Assembly (NCBI GenBank): GCA_027596945.1
Contig: JADGJH010001381.1
Span: 1 to 10,333 of the forward strand
From: Physocladia obscura
Lineage: Eukaryota; Chytridiomycota; Chytridiomycetes; Chytridiales; Chytriomycetaceae
Length of the DNA stretch: 10,333 nt
Direction of reading: 5' to 3'
This document shows, piece after piece, positions 1 to 6,927 of this stretch. The notes beneath the pieces were generated by a model. That model ran no database searches and had not been told where the DNA came from. It saw nothing but the letters and a program-made list of their open reading frames with translations. A program made the position numbers and the translations under genes. Position 1 is the first letter of the stretch. Every line of letters begins with the position of its first letter.

Positions 1-1
1 T

Positions 2-1241
2 ACTTTGGCAAACTATTTTTCATACTGTTATACACCTCAATATGACATCAAAGGCAAACAAATTTATGATGAAGCTTATTCAGGTGATTATTGCCACTCA
101 TTACAATTGCAACTCTCAGTTGGATCCACTCCTCTTCTATTGATATTATTTTCTGATGCTGCATTGGCAACTAAACTTGGCAATCAATCTTTCCATCCAC
201 TGCTTATTGATTTTTGCAATATCAAAAAAAGCTAGCACAACAAGCTCAATAAACAGACTAGTTGCTTGATTGCTTATTTACCTATTACAGCTGCTCAAAA
301 AGCAAGTGAAAAAGATTCTCCATTTTTGACAGCATACAAGCAAGTTGTTTATCATTCTGTGCTTTCAGTGATTTGGGAAGATATTCATGCTTGGATTATC
401 AATGGTGCAAACTTGATTAGCTCAAGAAAAATTTTTCAAGTCCAAAGCACAAATTCCATATGTGGGCAATGCATTTTATGATTTTTGCCCAACTTTTGAA
501 ATTCATGCCACCATCACTTCTGATTCATTGTATGTACCTTATATTGGAATTTTTGGACACCATAAATAGCCAGCTTTGAAGAAAATGCTAGGACAAGCTG
601 GAATGAATATTCTGGATTCCAGATTTCAAAGAATTCCAGCCTATTCAGGGCTGACAAGATTTATGAATGGGGTGACAACTCTTTCATGCCTGACAAAAAA
701 AGATTACAAGAACATCATGGCACAGCTACTTCCATGCATCTATGATCTGATTTCAAAAGATATAGTAATATGCTTGTGCACATTTTTTGATATTGTTAAG
801 ATGATTTCATCAAAATCACATTCTGAAGATTCACTTCTATTTGAAAAATATCTGGATGATTTGGAAGGACACTTATGTGCCTTTTATTGTTGGATAAAAT
901 CATTCTGTTTTCCAAAGATGCATCTTTTGAGCTCCTTTCTATCTGTAATCTGGAAGTTTGGTGCAGCTAATTCATTTGGGAATGAATATTTAGAAGCAAC
1001 ACATCAAAACAATTTTATTAAAGCATATGCTACAACAAATCAAAAGAATTCTGCTGAACAAATGATGCTCTATGTTATACTTTATGACAAAGTCCTTTCA
1101 ATGAAAATTTGTCTTTTCAAAAATTATTACATATTATCAGGATTTTGTGAATTTCCTGATGTATATTCTATCTGTTTTCAAGTGATCAATAATTCTTGGG
1201 ATTTTTTGTGGTTGAGGGCTCTCCCTTTCTTTGTTTTGTAA
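2..1241 (+). pseudogene. Plavaka-like (CACTA-related) DNA transposon transposase, broken and cut by the window edge
   Basis: The conceptual product would be a DDE-type transposase that cuts and pastes its own transposon. One frame runs from the left edge to 481 with a TAG at 233-235. A second frame runs from about 430 to 1241 with a TAG at 567-569, so one frameshift lies near 430-480. Recognisable blocks, in order, are a 'LLLILFSDAALAT' block resembling the family's 'plxlfSDkTxvt' segment, 'HPLLIDFCNIKK' (family: yPvyltlgNIpK), 'IAYLP', 'VYHSVLSVIWEDI', 'RFQRIPAYSGLTRFMNGV' (family: RFxxiPxfpGLxrFxxGi), and 'FPKMHLLSSF' followed by 'GNEYLEATHQNNFIKAYATT' (family: nxExxErlHxdfaKxayrasN). Homology fades after about 1110. 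This order of blocks matches Plavaka elements known from fungi. The assignment is from recalled family patterns; the gene is clearly inactive. Confidence 0.72.
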
Positions 1242-1499
1242 TTTTGCTTAGTTTTTTTTATATAACCTTAATTTTTTTTCCTGAATATTTTTTTTAACAC
1301 ACTTTCTTTTTCAGTTAGTTTTAATAAAAGAAATCTCTAATTTTCAGAAATTCAAAAGGCAGATTTGAGAGTCTCTCTAGCGCTACACTTCCAGTGGTTG
1401 ATGTTGATGGTGAGAGAAATCACAAGAAATGTAGTATCAGTGATATTGGCAACAAAGAGAATATAATGTCAAAGTGAGAGTCTTTGCCTCGCTCAACTG
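1242..1499. other. AT-rich spacer between two transposase remnants
   Basis: The first part (1242-1345) is T-rich and has no coding character. A 49-codon open stretch on the + strand follows at 1328-1474, ending in TGA at 1475-1477. Its middle reads 'LPVVDVDGERNHKKCS'. It could be a tail of the Plavaka-like gene or part of the next element, but I recognise no family. No promoter or RNA gene is visible. Confidence 0.4.
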
Positions 1500-2110
1500 C
1501 TAGCATTTATTCCAGCTCTCAAGTTACAACTCCTCAGATTTTTTGCAGTTTGCAATATCTGGAAAGCAACTTTTGGTGTGATCAAATTTGTTATTAATCA
1601 TGGGGCAGTATTAAGCAAATTCAATCAGCAAAAAAAAATTGCAAATTTGACCCAGGGACTGACACTGCCTGTTGCTACCTGATAGTTTACTCAGTATCAA
1701 TCTATGATACTATTGATGGAGGCAAAAGATGTTATCAAAATTATTTTTGCCTTGGATCATTTTCAACATATTGACAGATACAATGAATTTTGTAAAATTG
1801 TAAGCAATTTGCATTATTGAATTGCTGGACAATGCTGGAAAAGCTGTTATTGGTTGTTTGGTACCTTTTTGGGAGAGTTTGCAGCTGCTAACTGCAATTT
1901 TCCATGACATAACTTCAAAACTTGGTGTTTTTGAAGCAAAGGGGACAGATTTGTTGGTGGTGTTTACTTCCTAGCTCACTTCAGATGCAGAGTTCAAAAA
2001 TTACTGTTCAAGCACAAGAGTATTGGAAATCCATTCATACTGAAGTTATGGGATTCTCATACATTCTGAATCCAAAATATGTTGGTTTTTCAATGGATGG
2101 AACAGACAGC
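1500..2110 (+). pseudogene. hAT-family transposase remnant (RNase H-like core region), multiply interrupted
   Basis: Read on the + strand this is a mid-to-late piece of a hAT transposase, the enzyme that moves hAT DNA transposons. From about 1535 one frame gives 'FGVIKFVINHGAVLSKF', then 'LTLPVAT' followed by two adjacent stops (TGATAG at about 1679-1684), then 'FTQYQSMILLMEAKDVIK'. This fits the hAT segment that normally reads T-R-W after a hydrophobic 'LP' motif. After a TGA near 1818 the homology shifts frame and continues as 'AVIGCLVPFWESLQLL' and 'FEAKGTDLLVVFTS', then a TAG near 1972. A further frame change gives 'AQEYWKSIHTEVMGFSYILN', resembling the 'W...H..A..L.P.y' region. At least four stops and two frameshifts make it non-functional. 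The exact hAT subgroup cannot be told. Confidence 0.6.
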
Positions 2111-2540
2111 TGCCTCTTATTGTTTTTCATTTGCAACTCTCAATCTTGTTTTTCCCATAAAAACTTCTCTTTCTCAAATTCCAGCCTTCATTCCTTGAAA
2201 TCCAGTTCTTGTTTGTGTTGTTTCTCCATAATATAGTACCAGATCAGCAATGTCTTGTAGTAGTTGCTCTCTTTCACCATACTCTTCTTCAGTTCCAGAT
2301 GTGCAAAGACTTTCCAAATTTTTGTTCTTAAAGGAAGACATCAGGTCATTGAATGTCTGCAACAGTTTGCCTCAGAAGCAGTTCCTTCCCCAAATATAGT
2401 GTATAAGGCTACAGGCCATCAGGCTTTTGTCTGGCATACATCTCATTAAATAGTTGCATTTCAATGATTTCTTGCAGTTGATGGATGTTGTGCGCACAGT
2501 TAAAGCAAAATGCCAGCTTATGTTTGAATATTCTAGATGC
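2095..2540 (-). pseudogene. Myb/SANT-like accessory protein remnant with charged coiled-coil tail
   Basis: On the - strand, reading from about 2365 down to 2095, two frames joined by a frameshift near 2240 give 'LLQTFNDLMSSFKNK', 'EEEYGEREQLLQDIADLV', then 'EKQHKQELDFKE', a stop, 'RLEFEKEKFLWEKQD', a stop, and 'ELQMKNNKRQ'. A segment of the type 'ereqLLqdI.dlv' followed by a highly charged helical tail is typical of Myb/SANT-like DNA-binding proteins encoded in many fungal genomes, often beside transposons. The preceding 2400-2540 reads 'LAFCFNCAHNIHQLQEIIEM' and 'FNEMYARQKPDG' on the same strand and may be the upstream part, but no clear tryptophan-containing Myb helix is seen. Antisense open frames on the + strand here look like shadows. 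Confidence 0.45.
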
Positions 2541-3777
2541 ATCTACATTATTTGAATGGTCAATTAGAGCACTGCTGCTTGACTTTTTGGGAGATATTCA
2601 AGTGCTTTCTTGAGCTAACATTGAATTTAGAAGTTGTTTTTGTGACAATTTCTCATAGAGAATTTATTTCACAACTTTTGTCAGTGAGGAATTTCAAATC
2701 ATCTTACAGTAAATATCACAAACAATTTTTTTTTTCAAAATCTCTCTATTGGCACAAGCAAAAAATATGTTTTGATGCTTGCTTTAAGATTTACAAAAGA
2801 TACTAAGTATACAAAAATTCTTCATGCGCTTATTGATAGTTTCATGACACAAGCCCATGAATTTCAATTCACAACTGTATTGACAAAATAAATTGTTTTT
2901 CCTGTTGTTTTTAATAACAGTAACAATATTCCCAAACCAAGAATATTCAGGATATCTCTTATCTGCAACAATAGGTTTGCCATGATCAAAAATTGGTACT
3001 AAAATTCATATGCCATGATGGAGATGCAAAAACGATTTTTTATGTTCCCAATGCAGTTGCCACTTGGTATCAAAAACCAGTGTGCAATCTATGCTGTCAA
3101 AATAACAAGAAGAATTTATTGATTCCCAATAGTGCTTCCAAAGCTAGTTGGTAAGTTTGCTTTTGACTGGTGATAATATTGAACCATCCTTCAATTTTTT
3201 GTTGGATTAATACTCTCCTGTACTTGTTTTTTTTATTACAATACCAGACTGTTTGCATTCCTCACAGAATCAATTTGGACAGTTTTTCAACTAACCAACA
3301 AAAATAGGGTACCTCATCCTTTCGAAAGTTCACATGAAGTAGAAAAAAATGAATTCAGAGTTTGCATTTAACAACAATAAATTGCACAGAGCTTATCTGG
3401 ATCAAGTTATTTCCCAATGCTTAAGTAAAAGGAGCTGGCTTTTAATGTTCCTACTTATTGAAAGCTCCAGTTGAGAAACAAAATTTTGTAAACTTTTCAA
3501 ATGTATCAGTGTGTCAGAACCACAAAAATTTGGCTTTCTAACTCTATAAAAAAAACAATAAAATGGTAATAGGCGAAATTTGCTATGTGTTATCTTGAAA
3601 AGGTATTTTATAAATAAAAAGAAGTGTGAGAAACAAAGTTGGTATCCAATAAAAGCTCTTTTTTGGCTTATTGGTTGTGGAAGGTTCATTTAATAAATGC
3701 TTTCCCCAGTGTTGAATTTCATTGTTATGTGAGAGATATGGCAAACAATTTTTAACAAAGCTAATAACCACAAGCAA
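2540..3777 (-). pseudogene. Long degenerate coding remnant, probably transposon-derived, family not recognised
   Basis: Read on the - strand, this stretch keeps protein-like sequence over roughly 1.2 kb despite about ten stops and several frame changes. Segments in order are 'NEPSTTNKPKKSFYWIPTLF', 'RKPNFCGSDTLIHLKSLQNF', 'SQLELSISRNIKSQLLLLKH', 'FRKDEVPYFCWLVEKLSKLI', 'CEECKQSGIVIKK' (a CxxC pair that could be half of a zinc site), 'SCYFDSIDCTLVFDTKWQLH', 'IFDHGKPIVADKRYPEYSWF', and 'ETINKRMKNFCIL'. The 'IVADKRYPEYSW' block loosely recalls the 'vaDkgYp' motif around the second aspartate of Harbinger/IS-type DDE transposases. With a Myb/SANT-like piece next to it on the same strand, a Harbinger-type pair is possible, but this is inference and I cannot confirm the family. 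Confidence 0.35.
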
Positions 3778-3880
3778 GCATAAAAAACACTTGGTTTAGG
3801 CAAAAATATTTCACAAACTGCAACCTATCAATGACAAAGAAATTGGAAGCATTTTTGAATATTCTGAATCAGAGGCAAAA

Positions 3881-4150
3881 ATGCCAGATGATTTCTTTTT
3901 CAGTAGTCCATGGAATTCAGATGATGATAATATTTCTAATTATGAGTCTACTAGTGAACTGGAGTTCTCCTTAGATGAGTTTGATCATGAATTTGAGTCG
4001 CTTGATCAGTCAACTATGCAGCCACCAATTCAAAACAAAAGTATATATCAGTTGTGGCTGCGTTCAGACTCTACGTTTCCACTTAACAGAGCTGTCGAAA
4101 TGATACATAGAAACACAAACGGAGCTGCTGGCTTATTGGTGCCAACTTAA
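3881..4150 (+). CDS. Hypothetical acidic protein, possibly part of a longer broken or spliced gene
   Basis: The 89-residue frame is rich in Asp, Glu and Ser in its first half (residues 5-45, with clusters such as 'NSDDDNISNYESTSELEF') and becomes more mixed later ('QNKSIYQLWLRSDSTFPLN'). The frame is open upstream back to a TAG at 3800-3802, and that TAG belongs to a plausible splice acceptor (TTGGTTTAG) with a branch-like GCTAATAAC about 35-40 nt before it. The coding part could therefore begin as an exon at 3803 rather than at this ATG. The same frame continues after the TAA at 4148-4150 for 78 further codons to 4385. No domain is recognised. It could be a small real gene, one exon of a larger gene, or a pseudogene broken by a single stop. 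Confidence 0.35.
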   Translation: MPDDFFFSSPWNSDDDNISNYESTSELEFSLDEFDHEFESLDQSTMQPPIQNKSIYQLWLRSDSTFPLNRAVEMIHRNTNGAAGLLVPT

Positions 4151-4385
4151 GATCAGTATATTATCTGCATAAACTCCAAAAATAGCTCATCGGAATATGA
4201 AGTCAGACAACAACGAAAGCTGAAAACTCTAAGGAACTTTATTACTGCAAAAATTCTTTTTCAACTTGCTGGGAAAATCTTTAACGCAACAAACCAGAAG
4301 AGAAAGGATAAAATGAGAGCCTGTTTTTGGGTGAATCGCGGGCAGATCGGGGGCTGCAGAAACACCCCTCACTGCCGATTTTATT
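4151..4385 (+). other. Same-frame open extension after the TAA of the acidic ORF
   Basis: Immediately after the TAA at 4148-4150 the same reading frame stays open for 78 codons until a TGA at 4385-4387. The product would be basic ('RQQRKLKTLRNFITAKILFQ', 'NATNQKRKDKMRACFW'), in contrast to the acidic upstream part. It may be the decayed C-terminal half of the upstream gene or a chance open frame. No family is recognised. Confidence 0.25.
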
Positions 4386-4387
4386 GA

Positions 4388-4447
4388 ATAAAAATCAGAA
4401 AAGAAAGAAAACCCACACAACAAAGAAAGAAAAGAAAAGAAAAAGAT
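4388..4447 (+). repeat. Polypurine low-complexity tract
   Basis: The + strand is almost all A and G, with repeated AAAGA/AAGAA words interrupted only by a short CCCACACAAC patch. It is low complexity. Open frames on the opposite strand here are polypyrimidine translations (Phe/Leu/Ser) and not convincing genes. Confidence 0.7.
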
Positions 4448-4599
4448 ACGAAGTGGGCGAAGGGTAGGTGAAGTGAAGGCCACAGGCCGTTGGTTAAGAT
4501 TTTGAGAAAATAATGGAAAACAAGAATAAGAAAGACATTGGCACATTTCCTTGCGCGTTGACCTGTTTTTAACAAATCAAAACCTTGCTTTTTTCATAG

Positions 4600-4757
4600 T
4601 TTTGTTCGATGATAAAGGACATGTAAGCGTTACTGATTTCAACGTTTCATGTCATTCAGAGAAATCATCAGTTTTGAAATTTGGAACGGAAAGTTATATG
4701 GCTAAGAGTGACCAACCTGGCTATCGGATCAAACAGGTGGTAATTTTCCGGCTATAG
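4600..4757 (+). pseudogene. Upstream kinase remnant: exon-sized fragment of a YANK-like kinase activation segment
   Basis: The frame reads 'VLFDDKGHVSVTDFNVSCH', then 'FGTESYMAKSDQPGYRIKQ'. It aligns with residues 149-198 of the intact kinase downstream ([19 protein letters not shown] ... SGTLAYMAPE). It keeps the metal-binding DFN (4635-4643), which is the YANK variant of DFG, but the APE motif has become AKS. A splice-acceptor-like TTTTTTCATAG ends at 4599 and a donor-like CAG|GTGGTA lies at 4736/4737, so it resembles a single exon. Unlike the intact gene it has no intron between DFN and the following Cys, nor after 'SYM'. No matching upstream or downstream kinase exons are visible, so it cannot make an active kinase by itself. 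Confidence 0.7.
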
Positions 4758-4793
4758 TGATATATCCGTTTTCGGAGTGACCAAAAAAGATCA

Positions 4794-4830
4794 TTTTTTC
4801 AGTCTCAGTTCATCGCCTCGACTGAAAAAA
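4794..4830. repeat. Perfect 11-bp inverted repeat (hairpin), 15-nt loop
   Basis: TTTTTTCAGTC at 4794-4804 is the exact reverse complement of GACTGAAAAAA at 4820-4830. The hairpin lies between the upstream kinase remnant and the intact kinase, about 180 bp before its start codon. It could be a DNA-binding site, an RNA hairpin, a transposon-end footprint or chance. Confidence 0.55.
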
Positions 4831-5006
4831 ATCAATCGGCCAATTCATTAATTATTCAAGTTTTTTTTTGTGTGTATGTGTGTGTTTGTTAGAAAAGCAA
4901 GAAGAAAGATGAGAATATCGAGCCTGCTTGAAATAAATAAAGCCATCATTAAAATTACCAAGGAAATCACTAAAAATTAAATACAAAATTAGATTTGAAA
5001 CCAAAA
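4831..5006 (+). promoter_or_regulatory. Putative promoter and 5' leader of the YANK-like kinase
   Basis: This AT-rich stretch contains a GT-rich microsatellite (4870-4886, GTGTGTATGTGTGTGTT-like) and no open kinase frame. The start codon at 5007 sits in the context CCAAAAATGG, with A at -3 and G at +4, which is favourable for eukaryotic initiation. There is no clear TATA box that I would defend. The transcription start cannot be placed from sequence. Confidence 0.35.
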
Positions 5007-6678
5007 ATGGGATGTTGCGCTTCAACACCAATCGACTTCGATTCACCGGTGGATATTTCTCACTTTGAATTGTGTCGCAGCATCGGAAAGGGGGCTTTTG
5101 GCAAGGTCGTCCTTTTTCAAAGAAATTGATTGGCGCTCAATGTTTGATGACAAACGACAGGTTCGCATTGTTGAGCACAAACGGACAAAGATTCAGTACG
5201 CTCTCAAGTACATCAGCAAACAAGCATGTGCGGAACAGGGTCTAGCAACCAATATGTTACGTGAACGGCGGCTGCTCGAAGAAGCCGACTCACCGTTTAT
5301 TTGGTTTGTGTTAGCTTAAAGGACTTTCTCATACACCAAAGCAAACAAGGAATAACGAAAAATAATGAATAAGTGTAATAATAACATATTAAAATAGCAA
5401 TCTACGCTATGCGTTCCAAGACGATTTACACATCCTTATGGTTTTGGACTTGAAACTCGGCGGAGACCTAGACTTCCACTTACGTACGAATGGGTACTTT
5501 CACGAAGAACGCGCACAGTTTTATTTCGCAGAAATCGCATGTGGTCTCGAATATTTGCATTCTTTGAAAATCGTCCATAGAGATTTGAAGCCTGGAAATG
5601 TACTTTTAGATTCAGATGGACACGCGTCGTTAACGGATTTTAATATTGGTACTTCTGGTTTTTTTTCTTTTTTTTTTTTGTTTGTTTGTGGTAATATAGT
5701 TTGTTAAAAAATAATTTTTAGCATGCCACTATGACGAGAAAAAACCTATGACTTCTAGGTCTGGGACCTTAGCTTATATGGGTATTTCTCTTGTTATTTT
5801 ATTTTATTGTCTTAAATTCTTTTTTATCACCAGCACCAGAAGTTGTCAACAAAACACCGTATCTTAACTCCGTTGATTGGTGGAGTCTTGGAATAATGAC
5901 TTTTGAAATGCTATATGGATATGTATGAGCCTTTACTCAGTTCTATTTGAGCTCTTTATTATTATTATTTATTTTCTTTCTTGTTAATGCGTTCCAAAAT
6001 TTTTTTACTCTTTAGTGTCCATTCAGTCATTCTCAAGAACCTGATACGAAAAGTGCAATTAGAAATGATCCGCTGATATTTCCAGAACTGTCAAAATCTC
6101 CCGTCTCGATGCAAGCAAAAGATATTCTTGCCGGGCTAATAAATCGTGATGTTGCAACCAGGCTGGGATCAAAAGAAAATGGCGGTGTTGGGAAAATTCG
6201 ACGTCATGGATGGTTTGAAGGCTATAATTGGGAAAAGATACAAAGCCGAGAAATTTCTGTTCCGTTTAAGCCAGATGTGAGTTGTTATTGTTTGTTGCTT
6301 GAGAGAGAAAGAGTATTAAATTTTTTTCTTTATTTTCATGATTCTCATTATGAAAATGTACAGGTTCAAAAAAATATGTATTATAACCCAATATTGGAAC
6401 TTGAAGAGGCTCTATTTGAAGACAATCCTCTCCAAAGCCGGCCTGTTAAAAGCAAAGAAGTCAAAACCTCGAAGCCAAGAACTTCAAATGGATCCAAAGA
6501 AGTACCACAAGAGTCAGAAGAAGCACATCAAATACGGTTACTAACTGACGGCTTTCAAGACTACGACTTTACAAAAATTCAATATAATTTTAATTTCTCA
6601 AAGCATTGTGAAGTTGTGTTGGATACATCAATGGATCTGCTGATTGAAAAAATCGAGACTGAGAATCTGCAAAAATAA
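5007..6678 (+). CDS. YANK/STK32-like AGC serine/threonine protein kinase, seven exons, 405 residues
   Basis: Predicted to phosphorylate Ser/Thr in proteins; substrates are unknown. Exons: 5007-5105, 5161-5303, 5398-5648, 5722-5781, 5834-5922, 6016-6276 and 6364-6678. They total 1218 nt in perfect phase and all introns are GT...AG. The N-terminus MGCC fits Gly2 myristoylation plus Cys3/Cys4 palmitoylation, suggesting a membrane-bound kinase. Visible motifs are the glycine loop GKGAFGKV (27-34), the ATP lysine K49 in ALK, the helix-C glutamate E68, HRDLKPGN (141-148), DFN instead of DFG (161-163, typical of YANK kinases), SGTLAYMAPE (178-187), DWWSLG (199-204) and RLG (263-265). An AGC-type tail follows, with [10 protein letters not shown] and VPFKPD (to 301), and FQDYDF (365-370) may be the hydrophobic motif. 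All catalytic residues are present. Length matches the family (about 400). Two decayed relatives flank it. Subfamily assignment is confident; activity is inferred. Confidence 0.9.
5106..5160 (+). other. Kinase intron 1 (55 nt, GTCGTC...GACAG)
   Basis: Removing it joins GGC AAG to GTT CGC and gives the uninterrupted glycine loop [14 protein letters not shown]. Reading through would meet a TGA in the exon 1 frame at 5127-5129. The donor GTCGTC is weak. Read in the exon 2 frame, the intron encodes an AGC-kinase-like peptide (see findings). Confidence 0.8.
5304..5397 (+). other. Kinase intron 2 (94 nt, GTTTGTG...AAATAG)
   Basis: It splits a Cys codon (TG|C) and restores '[14 protein letters not shown]', the strand that leads into the hinge. 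The corresponding acceptor is still recognisable in the downstream remnant at 6927/6928. Confidence 0.88.
5649..5721 (+). other. Kinase intron 3 (73 nt, GTACTT...TTTTAG)
   Basis: It lies directly after DFNI in the activation segment, splitting the Ala codon (G|CA). It is T-rich (two long T runs). Neither flanking kinase remnant has an intron at this position. Confidence 0.88.
5782..5833 (+). other. Kinase intron 4 (52 nt, GTATTT...CACCAG)
   Basis: It lies inside the APE region, splitting the Ala codon of AYM-APE (G|CA). It is the shortest of the six. The upstream remnant lacks it. Confidence 0.88.
5923..6015 (+). other. Kinase intron 5 (93 nt, GTATGA...TTTTAG as CTCTTTAG)
   Basis: It is a phase-0 intron between 'EMLYGY' and 'CPFSHSQ'. 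It contains an ATT/TTA microsatellite-like stretch near 5957-5975. Confidence 0.88.
6277..6363 (+). other. Kinase intron 6 (87 nt, GTGAGT...GTACAG), stop-free and in phase
   Basis: The donor is strong (GTGAGT) and the acceptor is CAG. Its length is a multiple of three and it has no in-frame stop, so retention would simply insert 29 residues between 'VPFKPD' and 'VQKNMYYN'. Removal gives the better match to the family tail, so it is called an intron, but a retained-intron isoform is possible. Confidence 0.78.
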
Positions 6679-6927
6679 TAGCACAAAAGCAAGCGGCTAG
6701 AGAAAATTTATTTTTCTATAATAATAATTTTGAACTTTGCTTGTGTAAGCTGCTCTTTAATGAAAATTTTCCTCAGCAGTGAAAGTCTATGTTCCCTTGG
6801 GAAATGTCTTGTTAAAAACGTGACTAGAGACCGTAAGTTTCTGGAAGTAGCCAAATCGTTGCTAATTTGATTTGATTGAAATTGTGATTCAAATAGTTAA
6901 CTGTTTATTTATTTATTATTTTTACAG
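6679..6927 (+). other. Kinase 3' flank and region before the downstream kinase remnant
   Basis: After the TAA at 6676-6678 the sequence is AT-rich with AATAAT-like polyadenylation candidates at about 6674-6680 and 6719-6728, and a small 6-bp hairpin (AGAAAA...TTTTCT, 6701-6717). From about 6780 it may hold the eroded exon 2 of the next kinase copy, followed by a donor-like GTAAGT at about 6833. That homology is weak. A T-rich run and TTTTTACAG lead to the clear remnant exon. Confidence 0.4.

Noticed and set aside
2537..2806. Plus-strand 89-codon open frame
   Set aside because: The opposite strand reads as a continuous, though broken, protein-like remnant. The + strand product is Phe/Leu/Lys-rich without features and starts in no good context.
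4229..4575. Two overlapping minus-strand open frames rich in Phe, Ser and Leu
   Set aside because: They are translations of the antisense of a polypurine tract and lack any domain or coherent composition; they vanish when low complexity is considered.
4870..4886. GT-rich repeat considered as a telomere-like or CRISPR-like signal
   Set aside because: It is a short imperfect microsatellite with no repeated unit and spacer structure.
5065..5319. Reading the kinase N-terminus as one unspliced frame across 5065-5319
   Set aside because: It loses the MGCC start and the glycine loop. Splicing 5106-5160 restores GKGAFGKV and an exact 1218-nt coding sequence.
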